DNA from: Viridibacterium silvisoli
GTDB taxonomy: Bacteria > Pseudomonadota > Gammaproteobacteria > Burkholderiales > Rhodocyclaceae
Direction: 5' to 3'
DNA length: 64,000 bases
NCBI RefSeq assembly: GCF_036017035.1
Contig: NZ_JAYXHS010000001.1
Location: forward strand, 1,488,001-1,552,000
The notes beneath the pieces were generated by a model that was given only the letters and a program-made list of their open reading frames with translations, did no database searches and was not told the origin of the DNA. A program made the position numbers and the translations under genes. Shown here in pieces: positions 24,801 through 33,858 of this stretch; the first letter of the stretch is position 1, and the number at the start of each line of letters is the position of its first letter.

Positions 24801-26927
24801 ATGTCCAGCAAGCGTCTTCACCCCGCGCGCAGCACCCTTGCGCTCGCCATTCTTGCCGCCTTGAGTGGCGGTGCCAGCTTCGGCGCGTTTGCCGCCGACG
24901 CCGCGACCGAGCCTGCCGTGGCGCCGGTCGTGGTCAAGGCCGAGCGCACCCAGACCAGCCAGGGTTACGGCGCGGCGACGGCCAACATCGGCGGCAAGGG
25001 CGATGTGCCACTGAAGGAAATCCCGCAGTCGGTGACGGTGGTGACGCGTGATCGCATGGACGACCAGAACATGGTGCGTCTCGAGGATCTCGCACGCCGC
25101 ACCACCGGCATGCTGGTGCTGGCCAATGACCAGGGCCGCTCGTCCATCGTCGTGCGCGGCTTCGAGCTGGACTCCTATCTCATCGACGGCCTGCCAGCGC
25201 CGCTGTCGAGCATCTACGGCACCCAGCCGGACCTGTACATTTTCGATCGCGTCGAAGTACTGCGCGGCCCGGCCGGTCTCTACAACGGTGCAGGCGAACC
25301 TGGCGGCACGGTCAATCTGGCACGCAAGCGCGCGCTGAAGGACTTCGGCATCAATGGCTCGCTGTCGCTGGGCTCATGGGATACGCGTCGTATCGAAGCC
25401 GATGTCACGGGCTCGTTGAATGCAGATGGCAGCGTGCGTGGCCGTGCGGTCGCCGCCTACCAGCAGAAAGAGTCCTGGGTCGACGTCAACCAGAATGAGA
25501 ACTCTGTCGTCTATAGCACGCTGGAATTCGATCTGACGCCACGTACCACGCTGTCGCTGTCCGTCACCGGCGCGCAGAGCAACGTCACGCCTTTCAACGG
25601 CTTGCCGACCACTGCGACAGGTCAGCTGCTCGACGTGGATCGCTCGACCTTCATCGGTGCCGACTGGAACCGCTTCTCGAACGATTCCACCGAAGGTTTT
25701 GCCGAGCTCGTGCATCGTCTCGATGCTGGCGGCGAACTCAAGGCTTCGGCGCGCTACGTCGATCGCTCGGTGGACTTCAAGTACGCCTACGCCGGCAGCG
25801 CGACCAATGCGCAGGGCAATGTCTCGCGCACCGCCATTGCCCGCGAATACGAAGAGAAGTCGCTGGCTGCCGACGCACACTGGAGCCAGCCTTTCACGCT
25901 GTGGGGTCTCAAGCAGAACTTCGTTGCAGGTATCGACTACCGCAAGTATGACCAGACCACGTTGTCGGGCGCTGCCAATCCGGCGGGCACCACCAACGTC
26001 TACACGCCGACCTACAACTGGCCCGAGCCGAACATCGCCCTGACCAGCCGCACCTATGTCGATCCGCATCAGTACGGTGTCTACGGCAACCTGCGCATCA
26101 AGCCATGGCAACCACTGACGCTGATCGCTGGCGCCCGTGTGTCCTGGTACGAAAGCACCACGACCAACCTGGTCAACAACACCAGCACCAAGGTGGTCAT
26201 CAACAACCAGTTCACGCCTTATGCGGGTGTCGTGTATGACCTGACCGACAACTGGTCGGCCTACACGAGCTACACCACGATCTTCCAGCCGCAGACCAGC
26301 CTCACACAGAGCGGACAGACCATCGATCCGCGTGAAGGCAACAACATCGAAGCGGGCGTGAAGGGCGAGCATTTCGGCGGCCTGCTCAACTCGCAGGTGT
26401 CGGTCTATCGCCTGCGCGACAAGAACCGTGCGGTTGCCGTGCCGAGCACGGCGTACTTCGTCGCCAACGGCGAAGCCGAAGTGAAGGGCGCCGAAGCGGA
26501 ACTGTCGGGCCGTCTGCTGCCAGGTTGGGAAGCCAGCATCGGCTACGCCTACACGCAAACGGAATACATCTCCGGTAGCGCAGGCCAGGCAGGTACGGCT
26601 TACTCGACCTATACGCCACGCAACAGCGTCAATCTTTTCACGCGCTACGACTTCCTCAACGGGCCGCTGCAAGGGGCTTACGTCGGGGGTGGCGTGCGCG
26701 GCATGAGCAGCTTCTACACGCTCTCCGGCGCTGTGCGCATCGAGCAGGAGTCGTACTCGGTGGTCGATGCACTGGTGGGCTACAAGTTCTCGCCGAAGGT
26801 GGACCTGTCGCTGACGATCAACAACCTGCTCGACAAGAAGTACTACCAGCGTGTCGGTGGTACGACCGTGTTCAACTTCTACGGTGAGCCGCGCAGTTTG
26901 TGGTTGAAGACTGCAGTGAAGTTCTAG
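24801..26927 (+). CDS. TonB-dependent siderophore receptor
   Basis: A 708-residue outer-membrane receptor of the FhuE/FpvA-like siderophore class. The signal peptide ends near GASFGAFAADA. The plug reads PLKEIPQSVTVVTRDRMDDQ, LEDLARRTTGM, IVVRGFELDSYLIDGLP and FDRVEVLRGPAGLYNGAGEP. The barrel ends GEPRSLWLKTAVKF. There is no N-terminal signalling (STN) domain, so regulation is not by FpvA-type surface signalling. The start at 24801 has GGGAG nine bases upstream; the ATG at 24777 abuts an AGGAG too closely. It probably imports the ferric catecholate made by the ent genes. Confidence 0.92.
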   Translation: MSSKRLHPARSTLALAILAALSGGASFGAFAADAATEPAVAPVVVKAERTQTSQGYGAATANIGGKGDVPLKEIPQSVTVVTRDRMDDQNMVRLEDLARRTTGMLVLANDQGRSSIVVRGFELDSYLIDGLPAPLSSIYGTQPDLYIFDRVEVLRGPAGLYNGAGEPGGTVNLARKRALKDFGINGSLSLGSWDTRRIEADVTGSLNADGSVRGRAVAAYQQKESWVDVNQNENSVVYSTLEFDLTPRTTLSLSVTGAQSNVTPFNGLPTTATGQLLDVDRSTFIGADWNRFSNDSTEGFAELVHRLDAGGELKASARYVDRSVDFKYAYAGSATNAQGNVSRTAIAREYEEKSLAADAHWSQPFTLWGLKQNFVAGIDYRKYDQTTLSGAANPAGTTNVYTPTYNWPEPNIALTSRTYVDPHQYGVYGNLRIKPWQPLTLIAGARVSWYESTTTNLVNNTSTKVVINNQFTPYAGVVYDLTDNWSAYTSYTTIFQPQTSLTQSGQTIDPREGNNIEAGVKGEHFGGLLNSQVSVYRLRDKNRAVAVPSTAYFVANGEAEVKGAEAELSGRLLPGWEASIGYAYTQTEYISGSAGQAGTAYSTYTPRNSVNLFTRYDFLNGPLQGAYVGGGVRGMSSFYTLSGAVRIEQESYSVVDALVGYKFSPKVDLSLTINNLLDKKYYQRVGGTTVFNFYGEPRSLWLKTAVKF

Positions 26928-26958
26928 GGTGTCGATAGGCAGCCTCATCGCTTCCCTT

Positions 26959-27050
26959 GTAGGAGCGGGCTATGCCCGCGACACCACGCGTAGAACAAGT
27001 GTCGGGGCTGCGATGCAATCTGCGTGGTCGCGGGCATGGCCCGCTCCTAC
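26959..27050 (+). repeat. REP-like palindrome, GTAGGAGCGGGC family
   Basis: A 92-bp paired element between receptor and esterase genes, with arms gtaggagcgggctatgcccg and gggcatggcccgctcctac. The arm resembles REP sequences of Pseudomonas genomes. Only one copy is visible in this window. Confidence 0.85.
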
Positions 27051-27088
27051 AGATGAGCGCAGCTGAGTGGTACGTTTTCGCTAGTTCA

Positions 27089-27994
27089 ATGAAAAGATTT
27101 CTTGTCTGTCTGATGATGCTCTGCACGGGCGCCGCGACGTTTGCTACGTCAGCGGCGCCCGTTGTCTTGCCGCGCGCCGAGCAGATCGAACTGCATTCCA
27201 CGCGCACCGGCGATGACTTCCGCATTCTCGTCGCCCAGCCCGAGACGCCGCCCCCGGTCGGTGGCTATCCCGTGGTGTACGTGCTGGACGCGGATCTCGT
27301 CTTCAATAGTGTCGTCGAGACCATGCGCATCCAGGCGCGCCGGCCGCAGGCTACGGGCGTGCTGCCGGCCTTGATCGTCGGCATTACCTACCCGGAGAAG
27401 GACAATGCCATCCTGCGCCGTGCCGTCGATTACACACCGACACCTCTCGCTGCTCCCGCGCCGGAGATGAGCGCGGCGATGCGCACGGCAGGTGGCGGCG
27501 CAGATCGCTTTCTCGACTTCATCGATCACGAGTTGCGCCCGCTGATCGCGCAGCGCTACGCGACTGATGCTTCGCGCCAGGTGCTGTTCGGACACTCACT
27601 GGGTGGCCTGTTCGTGTTGCACGCATTGTTCAAGCGACCTCAGGCCTTCACGCACTACGTCGCCGCCAGCCCTTCATGGTGGTGGAACGAGGCCGTCATG
27701 GCGGAGCAGGAGAGCGCCTTTCGCAAGCTGCCGGATGCGGCACGCAGCGGGCGGGCCCTGTTGCTGACCGTTGGCGAATTCGAACAGCAGCCAAGTCGCT
27801 TCTCCGACAACATGCCCGGCGGCATGGCGACGCTGACGCGTCGCGCCATGGTCGATAATGTTCGCGCCGTCGCGACTCACCTGAAACCTCTCGCCGGCCT
27901 GCGCGTCGAAGCGCTCGAAATCCAGGGCGAGAACCATCTCTCCAGCCTGCCACAGGCCATCAACCGCGGCTTGCGCTTTGCGCTCGAGCCTTGA
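27089..27994 (+). CDS. Exported siderophore-esterase-like hydrolase, second copy
   Basis: A 301-residue PF00756-type esterase with signal peptide MKRFLVCLMMLCTGAATFAT. The nucleophile is S170 in FGHSLGGLFVLH. YPVVYVLDADLVF and the C-terminal GENHLSSLPQ (likely catalytic His) are present. It is related to the enzyme at 14179-15177 but is clearly divergent. It sits between the receptor and the ABC transporter, so it likely processes the siderophore imported by that receptor in the periplasm. It starts at 27089; the frame open further upstream runs through the REP element. Confidence 0.87.
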   Translation: MKRFLVCLMMLCTGAATFATSAAPVVLPRAEQIELHSTRTGDDFRILVAQPETPPPVGGYPVVYVLDADLVFNSVVETMRIQARRPQATGVLPALIVGITYPEKDNAILRRAVDYTPTPLAAPAPEMSAAMRTAGGGADRFLDFIDHELRPLIAQRYATDASRQVLFGHSLGGLFVLHALFKRPQAFTHYVAASPSWWWNEAVMAEQESAFRKLPDAARSGRALLLTVGEFEQQPSRFSDNMPGGMATLTRRAMVDNVRAVATHLKPLAGLRVEALEIQGENHLSSLPQAINRGLRFALEP

Positions 27995-28021
27995 CCCTGC
28001 ATCGTCAAAGAAATAGCTCAT

Positions 28022-29128
28022 ATGTCATATAGATTGATTGCCACGGCGCTTCTGTGCCTCGTCCCCTTCGCGGCAACGGCGCGTAGTGTTACCGACCTTG
28101 CCGAGCGCACCGTGCAGGTGCCCGACAAGGTCGAGCGCATCGTGCTGGGGGAAGGGCGTTTCCTCGTGGCGCTGGGCCTGCTCGAAGGCGCGGAGCTGAC
28201 CAAGCGCCTCGTCGGCACCATGGGTGAGTTCTCCATGCTCGATCCCGACGGCTACGCGCAGTACCGCAAGAGTTTCCCCGCTCTGGAAAAACTGCCGCTG
28301 GTTGGCCAGACCTCGAGCGACAGTTTCAGCGTCGAGAAGGCCATCTCGCTCAAGCCGCAGGTGGCGATCTTCGGCCTCGAAGGGCATGGCCCGTCGCCCG
28401 CCAATACGGATGTCATCTCGAAACTGCAGGCCGCAGGCATCGCCGTCGTGTTCATCGATTTCCGCAAGGACCCGCTGGCCCATACCGAGCGCAGCATGAA
28501 GGTGCTGGGACAGGTGCTGGGGCGCGACAAGGAAGCGCAGGCTTTCACCGATTTCTACCGCACCGAGCTGGCGCGCGTGACGGACGGGCTCAAGGGCGTG
28601 ACGAAGAAGCCGCGGGTCTTCCTCGAGAGCCGCGTGGGTCTGCGTGAGGAATGCTGCGAGACCATGGTGAACGGCATGATGGGGCGCTTCCTCGATGCAG
28701 CGGGTGGCGACAATATGTCGCGTGCGCTGGTGCCAGGCCAGGTCGGCGTGGTGAATCTCGAGTATCTGCTCAGCCAGCAGCCCGACATCTACGTTGCAAC
28801 GGCCATCGGCAACAGCGTCGCCGGCGCGGGCTCGAAGCGCATCCTGATGGGGGCTGGCGTCAATGCAGCGGCCGCGCAACAGTCGCTGGCCAGTTCGCTC
28901 AAGCGCAACGGCATCGCCAGCCTCAAGGCGGTGAAGTCGGGCAATGCGCATGCCATCTGGCACCACTTCTACGATTCACCGCTCAACGTCGTGGCGGTGC
29001 AGGTCTTCGCCAAGTGGTTCCATCCCGAGCGTTTCGCGGCGCTCGATCCCGCTGCTACGCAAGCCACGCTGTACAAGCGCTTCCAGCCCCTGCCGCTGGA
29101 TGGCACTTATTGGGTGTCCGCACCTTGA
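28022..29128 (+). CDS. Siderophore ABC transporter periplasmic binding protein
   Basis: A 368-residue FecB/FepB-type binding protein (PF01497). The signal peptide MSYRLIATALLCLVPFAATA lacks a lipobox, so it is soluble. Features: RTVQVPDKVERIVLGEGRFL, KAISLKPQVAIFGLEGHGPS, VVFIDFRKDPLAHTERSM and WHHFYDSPLNVVAVQVFAKW. The last stretch is typical of siderophore-binding members with an aromatic pocket. The stop overlaps the permease TTG start, showing tight coupling. Confidence 0.9.
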   Translation: MSYRLIATALLCLVPFAATARSVTDLAERTVQVPDKVERIVLGEGRFLVALGLLEGAELTKRLVGTMGEFSMLDPDGYAQYRKSFPALEKLPLVGQTSSDSFSVEKAISLKPQVAIFGLEGHGPSPANTDVISKLQAAGIAVVFIDFRKDPLAHTERSMKVLGQVLGRDKEAQAFTDFYRTELARVTDGLKGVTKKPRVFLESRVGLREECCETMVNGMMGRFLDAAGGDNMSRALVPGQVGVVNLEYLLSQQPDIYVATAIGNSVAGAGSKRILMGAGVNAAAAQQSLASSLKRNGIASLKAVKSGNAHAIWHHFYDSPLNVVAVQVFAKWFHPERFAALDPAATQATLYKRFQPLPLDGTYWVSAP

Positions 29129-30195
29129 GTGATGCGCTCACCCTGCCGGCCACGGCTTCGCTGGCTTCGGCCTATGCCAGCATCCGCGCCAGGCGCGTAC
29201 TGGTGTTGCTGGTGCTGGCCGCCGTGCTTGTCGCTTCACTGCTCTACGACATTGCCAACGGGCCTGCCGGCCTGCCTGTGAAACAGATCATTGCCGGCCT
29301 GTTCGATCCGGCCGCGCTGGACGATGGCCAGCGCGTGATCCTGTGGGACATCCGCTTGCCGTACGCCTTGATGGCTGTCCTCGTCGGTGCCGCACTCGGT
29401 CTGGCCGGTGCAGAGATGCAGACGGCATTGGGCAATCCGCTGGCCAGCCCGATGACGCTGGGCGTGACGGCCGCGGCGACGCTCGGTGCGGCGCTGGTCG
29501 TGGTGTTCGACCAGAAGATCGCCGCCGCGGGAATTGGTGGCAACTATGCGGTGACGCTGGGTGCGTTCATCTTCGCCGCAGCCTGTTCGCTGCTGGTGCA
29601 GGCGCTGGCACGTGCTTTCGGAGGTTCGTCGGGCGCGATCGTGCTGTTCGGAATTGCATTGTCATTCGCCATCAACGCGCTGGTGTCGGTCGTCGAGTTC
29701 GTGGCCGAAGCGGGCTCCCTGCAGCAGATCGTTTTCTGGTCGATGGGCTCGCTGGCGCGTGCCGACTGGAACAAGCTCGCCATCATCGGCGTGGTAGTCG
29801 CCATCTGCCTGCCCTGGTCGTTGCGGAGTGCCTGGGCGATGACGGCGCTGTGTGCCGGTGAGGAGCAGGCGCGCGCGCTGGGCATCCCCGTCGAGCGTCT
29901 GCGCCTCGTGACCCTGTTGCGCGCCAGCCTGCTGGCGGCGGTGGCGGTGGCCTTCGTCGGCGCCATCGGCTTCATCGGTCTCGTCGCGCCGCATCTCGCG
30001 CGACTCGCACTCGGTGAGGATCACCGTTTCTATCTGCCGGGCGCGGCACTGGCGGGCGCAGTGGTGTTGTCCTTGTCATCCATCGCCAGCAAGAGCGTGG
30101 TGCCCGGCCTCGTGTTGCCGGTGGGTATCGTCACCGCGCTGGTGGGAGTGCCGCTCTTCATCGGCCTGATCCTCGTGCAGAGGCGCAGCCTGTGA
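29125..30195 (+). CDS. Siderophore ABC transporter permease (FecCD type)
   Basis: A 356-residue FecCD permease. Helical stretches and motifs include RLPYALMAVLVGAALGLAGA, GNPLASPMTLGVTAAATLGA, FWSMGSLARADWNK, IGFIGLVAPHLARL and LPVGIVTALVGVPLFIGLIL. It starts with a TTG at 29125 that overlaps the preceding stop (TTGA). A single permease gene serves the system, so it presumably forms a homodimer. Confidence 0.92.
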   Translation: MSDALTLPATASLASAYASIRARRVLVLLVLAAVLVASLLYDIANGPAGLPVKQIIAGLFDPAALDDGQRVILWDIRLPYALMAVLVGAALGLAGAEMQTALGNPLASPMTLGVTAAATLGAALVVVFDQKIAAAGIGGNYAVTLGAFIFAAACSLLVQALARAFGGSSGAIVLFGIALSFAINALVSVVEFVAEAGSLQQIVFWSMGSLARADWNKLAIIGVVVAICLPWSLRSAWAMTALCAGEEQARALGIPVERLRLVTLLRASLLAAVAVAFVGAIGFIGLVAPHLARLALGEDHRFYLPGAALAGAVVLSLSSIASKSVVPGLVLPVGIVTALVGVPLFIGLILVQRRSL

Positions 30196-31001
30196 GCTGG
30201 GGACTGGAAGTAAAGGGCCTCGGCGCGGGTTATCGCCGCCGCGCCGTGCTGGGCGACGTGAGCCTGGCGACCATCAACCCTGGCAGCGTGGTGGCCCTCG
30301 TCGGTGCCAATGCCTCGGGCAAGTCAACGCTGTTGCGCACCTTGGCGGGCCAGCTGCCCGCCATGGCCGGCAAGGCCGAGCTCGACGGCATCGATCTGCT
30401 CGGGCTGGATGCAAGCACGCGCAAACGCATGATCGGCTACATGCCGCAGTCGCTGCCTTCAGGTGGTTCTTTGTACGCGTGGGAAGCGGTGATGGCCGCC
30501 AGCCGGGCGACGCGGCCGGAGCTGTCGCAGGCCGAGACCGAAGCGCAGCTGGAGCTCGTCTTCAAGCGATTGGGTCTGGCCGCGCTGGCAGTGCGCAAGC
30601 TCAGCGAGCTTTCCGGCGGCCAACGTCAGATGGTAGGCCTCGCGCAGCTCGTTGTGCGCCAGCCGCGCCTGATGCTGCTCGACGAGCCGACCAGTGCGCT
30701 CGACCCACGCTGGCAGCTCGAGGTCTTCGACGTGGTGCGTGCGCTGACCCACGAGACGGGCGCCATCGCCTTGCTGGCGATCCACGACCTCAACCTCGCC
30801 TTGCGCTTCTGCGATCACGTCGTCGTCCTGGCCGGCGGGCGGGTGATTGCCGATGGCAGTCCGCACGAGGCAATGAATGCGCAGGTGCTGTCGGATGCAT
30901 ATGGAATAGAAGGGCGCGTCGAGCAATGTTCGAACGGCAGCACCATCGTGCTGGTCGACCGCGCGCTGTCACGAACCAATCCAGGAGACCTATCAACATG
31001 A
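30192..31001 (+). CDS. Siderophore ABC transporter ATP-binding protein
   Basis: A 269-residue FepC/FecE-type ATPase starting at a GTG overlapping the permease stop (GTGA). Walker A is GANASGKST, with Ala in place of the more usual Pro-Asn pattern. The signature is LSGGQRQMVGLAQ, Walker B is LMLLDEPTSALD and the switch His lies in AIHDLNLALRF. It overlaps the DUF2218 gene by four bases. Confidence 0.93.
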   Translation: MSWGLEVKGLGAGYRRRAVLGDVSLATINPGSVVALVGANASGKSTLLRTLAGQLPAMAGKAELDGIDLLGLDASTRKRMIGYMPQSLPSGGSLYAWEAVMAASRATRPELSQAETEAQLELVFKRLGLAALAVRKLSELSGGQRQMVGLAQLVVRQPRLMLLDEPTSALDPRWQLEVFDVVRALTHETGAIALLAIHDLNLALRFCDHVVVLAGGRVIADGSPHEAMNAQVLSDAYGIEGRVEQCSNGSTIVLVDRALSRTNPGDLST

Positions 31002-31300
31002 TCGTTCAGGAAGCCCGCATCGCCACCGAACTGCCGGGGCGCATGATCCTGAAGCTGTGCAAGCACTTCCGCCACAAGGTGCCCGCAGAATTCGACGAGC
31101 ATATCGGCCGCGTCGACTTCCAGCCCGGCCTGTGCATCTTCACCGCCGAGGCCGAGGCGAAGACCCTGCACATCCGCATCGAAGGCGCGGACGAGAAGGA
31201 GATCGGCCGCATGCACTACGTGCTGGAAGATCACATCCAGCGCTTCATGCGCGACAGGTCGATGGCGCTGCCCTGGTTGACGATCACGACGCCTGGCTGA
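30998..31300 (+). CDS. DUF2218 protein in siderophore-uptake operon
   Basis: A 100-residue cytoplasmic protein of the DUF2218 type: KLCKHFRHKVPAEFDEHIGR, GLCIFTAEAEAKTLHIRIEG, VLEDHIQRFMRDRSMALPW. The biochemical role is not known to me. Two conserved His and a Cys near the N terminus could bind metal. It overlaps the ATPase gene by ATGA, so it is the last gene of the uptake operon, which argues for a role in iron release or siderophore handling. Confidence 0.85.
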   Translation: MIVQEARIATELPGRMILKLCKHFRHKVPAEFDEHIGRVDFQPGLCIFTAEAEAKTLHIRIEGADEKEIGRMHYVLEDHIQRFMRDRSMALPWLTITTPG

Positions 31301-31409
31301 CGCACCGCCGCTGGATCAGTACATTCCCTGATTTTTCCGAAGCATTCCTGAGAAAACGCAAGCGCGGCCTTGGCTGCCCGGTCTATTCTGGCCGGCTTCA
31401 AGTGCCCGT

Positions 31410-31435
31410 CGACTCCTGCCGTTAAGCAGGAGTCG
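31410..31435 (+). terminator. Hairpin after the siderophore-uptake operon
   Basis: A perfect 10-bp stem (cgactcctgc / gcaggagtcg) with loop cgttaa lies 110 bp after the DUF2218 stop. The downstream run cttcgtttacgg is only weakly T-rich, so it may be a weak terminator or a leader hairpin of the following gene. Confidence 0.5.
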
Positions 31436-31456
31436 CTTCGTTTACGGAACAGCCAA

Positions 31457-32161
31457 ATGAAAATCAGAACATATAGCGCCTTGTTCATGCTGCTGAGCAC
31501 CCCCGTCTTTGCAGGCCGTCCGCTAACCACCGAAGATGCCGGATTCATAGAGAAGGGCGGGGTCGAGCTCGAGGCCTATTACCACCGCCAGACGGAGCCC
31601 GAGACACCAAAGCTGACTGGCTTTCACCTGCAACCCAGTGTGGGTATCGGCTTCAATACGCAGCTTGGCCTTGGTGTCGATTATTCGCGTCAATACAACG
31701 CCGATTTCGATGCAACCAAGAGCAGCGGCGCATTTGCCCTGGTTGGCAAGACGGGTCTCAAGGAGCTGACGGACGATGCGTATGGCATCGCCATTGCCTA
31801 CAGCGTCGACCGCACGCGCGCACCCGGCGAAAGCTTCCGCTACGACAATGCCGCGATCAATGGCGTGGTCACCGTGCCCGTCCAGCAATGGCTGTTTCAC
31901 GCCAACCTGGGCTGGGCGCGCTCGCGTCTCGCAGCTACGAATGCAACCACCTGGGCGGTGGCAGCCGAGCGCACCGGTGCCATCGGTCCGGTGGATCTGG
32001 CGGCCGAGACCTATGGCAATGATCACGATCCCGCCTGGGTGGGGGTCGCCGCGCGCTGGGTGGTGAAGGAGGATCGGTTCTTCATCGATGCTTCTTACGC
32101 CGTGCAGACCGGCAGCTCGCGCGCCAAGTTGCTGACCATCGGCACGAAGCTGGCCTTCTGA
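31457..32161 (+). CDS. Outer-membrane barrel-like protein (Phenol_MetA_deg-like)
   Basis: A 234-residue exported protein. The signal peptide is MKIRTYSALFMLLSTPVFA. The mature N terminus GRPLTTEDAGFIEKGGVELE is a pattern I associate with the putative MetA-pathway/outer-membrane beta-barrel family. Alternating hydrophobic strands (GFNTQLGLGVDYSR, YGIAIAYSVDRT, FIDASYAVQTGSSR) end in KLAF, a typical barrel C terminus. Substrate unknown. It stands alone after a hairpin, downstream of the siderophore-uptake operon. Confidence 0.65.
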   Translation: MKIRTYSALFMLLSTPVFAGRPLTTEDAGFIEKGGVELEAYYHRQTEPETPKLTGFHLQPSVGIGFNTQLGLGVDYSRQYNADFDATKSSGAFALVGKTGLKELTDDAYGIAIAYSVDRTRAPGESFRYDNAAINGVVTVPVQQWLFHANLGWARSRLAATNATTWAVAAERTGAIGPVDLAAETYGNDHDPAWVGVAARWVVKEDRFFIDASYAVQTGSSRAKLLTIGTKLAF

Positions 32162-32357
32162 GCCGACGCGCAGACCGATAAAGGCGCTGATGACAAGCGG
32201 CGTCACCCGCGTGAGCCCGTTCATGATCTTGTGGTTGAGCGCATGCACGGCTTCACGGGCAGGGTGATCGCTGCCGTGGCGTGAGGGCGGCATAATCAGC
32301 CACGCCTGCATGCCCTGCCCTGGGGCTTGCCCGCGTTCCTTCTGTCACGGAGTCGAA

Positions 32358-33809
32358 ATGAGTTCAAGCACCCTGCACGCGGGCGAGCGCGCCATCGTGC
32401 CGTTCTGGAATCGCGTCCCGTTGTTTTTCCTGTTTCCCTTGCACCTGTCCATGCTGGGGCGCGTGGCCCTGTTCAGCGCCCTGACGGCGATTGGCGTGTT
32501 TGCGAAGACGCCTGCGATGATCGTCATCGCCATCCTGGGTCTCAGCGTGCTGGCCTGGATCGGCTTTCTGCGCTTCGGCAGCCGCGTGCTGTCCGAGACC
32601 TCGCTGGGGCATCTGGCACCGCGCCATTACTCGCAGTACCCCGACGACTCCCTGGCGTACATGCCATTCAAGATTTTTGCGCTGTTCATCGTGGCAGGGC
32701 TGCTCGTTGCGGTACTGGGGGTGATGTTCGGCGGCACGGTGGCCATCGGGGCCAACATACTGGTGTCGCTGATCACGCCTGCTGCAGTCATCGTGCTGGT
32801 GGTCAGCCGCAGCCTGTTCGCCGGCCTCAACCCGCTGGCCTCGCTGAGCGTGATGTCCGCCATCGGCAAGCCTTACCTCCTGTTGTGCGTCTTCCTCTTT
32901 TCGCTGTCCACGGCGCAGGGCTTTCTGAGCGCGCAGTTGCTCGGTGCTGTGCTCAAGCCGCTCATCGCGCGCTGGGAAGAGATCCAGGTCGCGATGCAGG
33001 CCATTTCGTCGCAGGCAGATGCGGACGAGGCCGGCGAGATGATGAATGCATTCATGGCCGATCTGCAGCGCCTCAAGCCGCGCTTTGCTGCAACGCTCTT
33101 CCTGATCAGTGCGGTCGCCATGTACTTCACGCTGATTGCGTTCAACCTGCTCGGCTATGCGACCTACCAGTACCACGCCAAGCTGGGGCTGGAAGTCGAC
33201 GAAGTGCCGGACGCCACGCGCCGCGGCGTCAGCCAGGCCGAGCTCGACCCGGATGCGAAACGCATTGCCGAGCTGATCGGAGCCGGCAAGATCGAGCAGG
33301 CTTTGGACATCGCCTACGAAGCGCAGCGCCTCGACGCCGAGAACGTGCCGGCACAGGAGCGCTATCACAAGCTCCTGCATCTGGCGGGCAAGGACGATCG
33401 CCTGGTTGGCCAGACCAATCGCTTGCTGCCGCTGCTGTTACGCCAGGGCAAGAAGCACAACGCGCTGGAGGTGCTGCGCCGGACCATGGAGCGCCAGCCG
33501 CTGTATCTGCCTGAGCAGGCTGAGCAGATACTGGCGATGGCCGAGATCGCGCGTGGCGAGCGGCAACCCAAGCTGGCCATGATGTTGCTGGCGGGTTTCG
33601 AGCAGAAATGGGCGCGCAGCTTCCTGTTGCCAGAGGCGTTGTTCCTCAGCGGGCGCATTCTCTGCGAGGACCTGCGTGACGATGCGCGGGCAGATGGATA
33701 TTTCGCCCGTGTATGCGAAAGCCACGCGACGCACCCGCGTGCGCTGGAGGCCCAGCGCTTCCGCGAAGTGCTGGCGCGCATGGCAAGCAGCCCGGTTGCC
33801 GCGGGTTAA
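32358..33809 (+). CDS. Membrane protein with C-terminal TPR-like region
   Basis: A 483-residue protein. The first 280 residues contain about six hydrophobic segments, including VPLFFLFPLHLSMLGRVALF, MIVIAILGLSVLAWIGFL, IFALFIVAGLLVAVLGVMF and ATLFLISAVAMYFTLIAFN. The C-terminal 180 residues are soluble, helical and repeat-like (IEQALDIAYEAQRLD, LLRQGKKHNALEVLRRTMER), consistent with TPRs. Function unknown. The start at 32358 is preceded by cacggag. The stop is close to a convergent gene, with gcctgcgcaggc at 33812-33823 as a small hairpin between. Confidence 0.7.
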   Translation: MSSSTLHAGERAIVPFWNRVPLFFLFPLHLSMLGRVALFSALTAIGVFAKTPAMIVIAILGLSVLAWIGFLRFGSRVLSETSLGHLAPRHYSQYPDDSLAYMPFKIFALFIVAGLLVAVLGVMFGGTVAIGANILVSLITPAAVIVLVVSRSLFAGLNPLASLSVMSAIGKPYLLLCVFLFSLSTAQGFLSAQLLGAVLKPLIARWEEIQVAMQAISSQADADEAGEMMNAFMADLQRLKPRFAATLFLISAVAMYFTLIAFNLLGYATYQYHAKLGLEVDEVPDATRRGVSQAELDPDAKRIAELIGAGKIEQALDIAYEAQRLDAENVPAQERYHKLLHLAGKDDRLVGQTNRLLPLLLRQGKKHNALEVLRRTMERQPLYLPEQAEQILAMAEIARGERQPKLAMMLLAGFEQKWARSFLLPEALFLSGRILCEDLRDDARADGYFARVCESHATHPRALEAQRFREVLARMASSPVAAG

Positions 33810-33858
33810 GGCCTGCGCAGGCGCCGGGTTTCGGGTCGCGCAGCGGGTCGGTGTGTGA

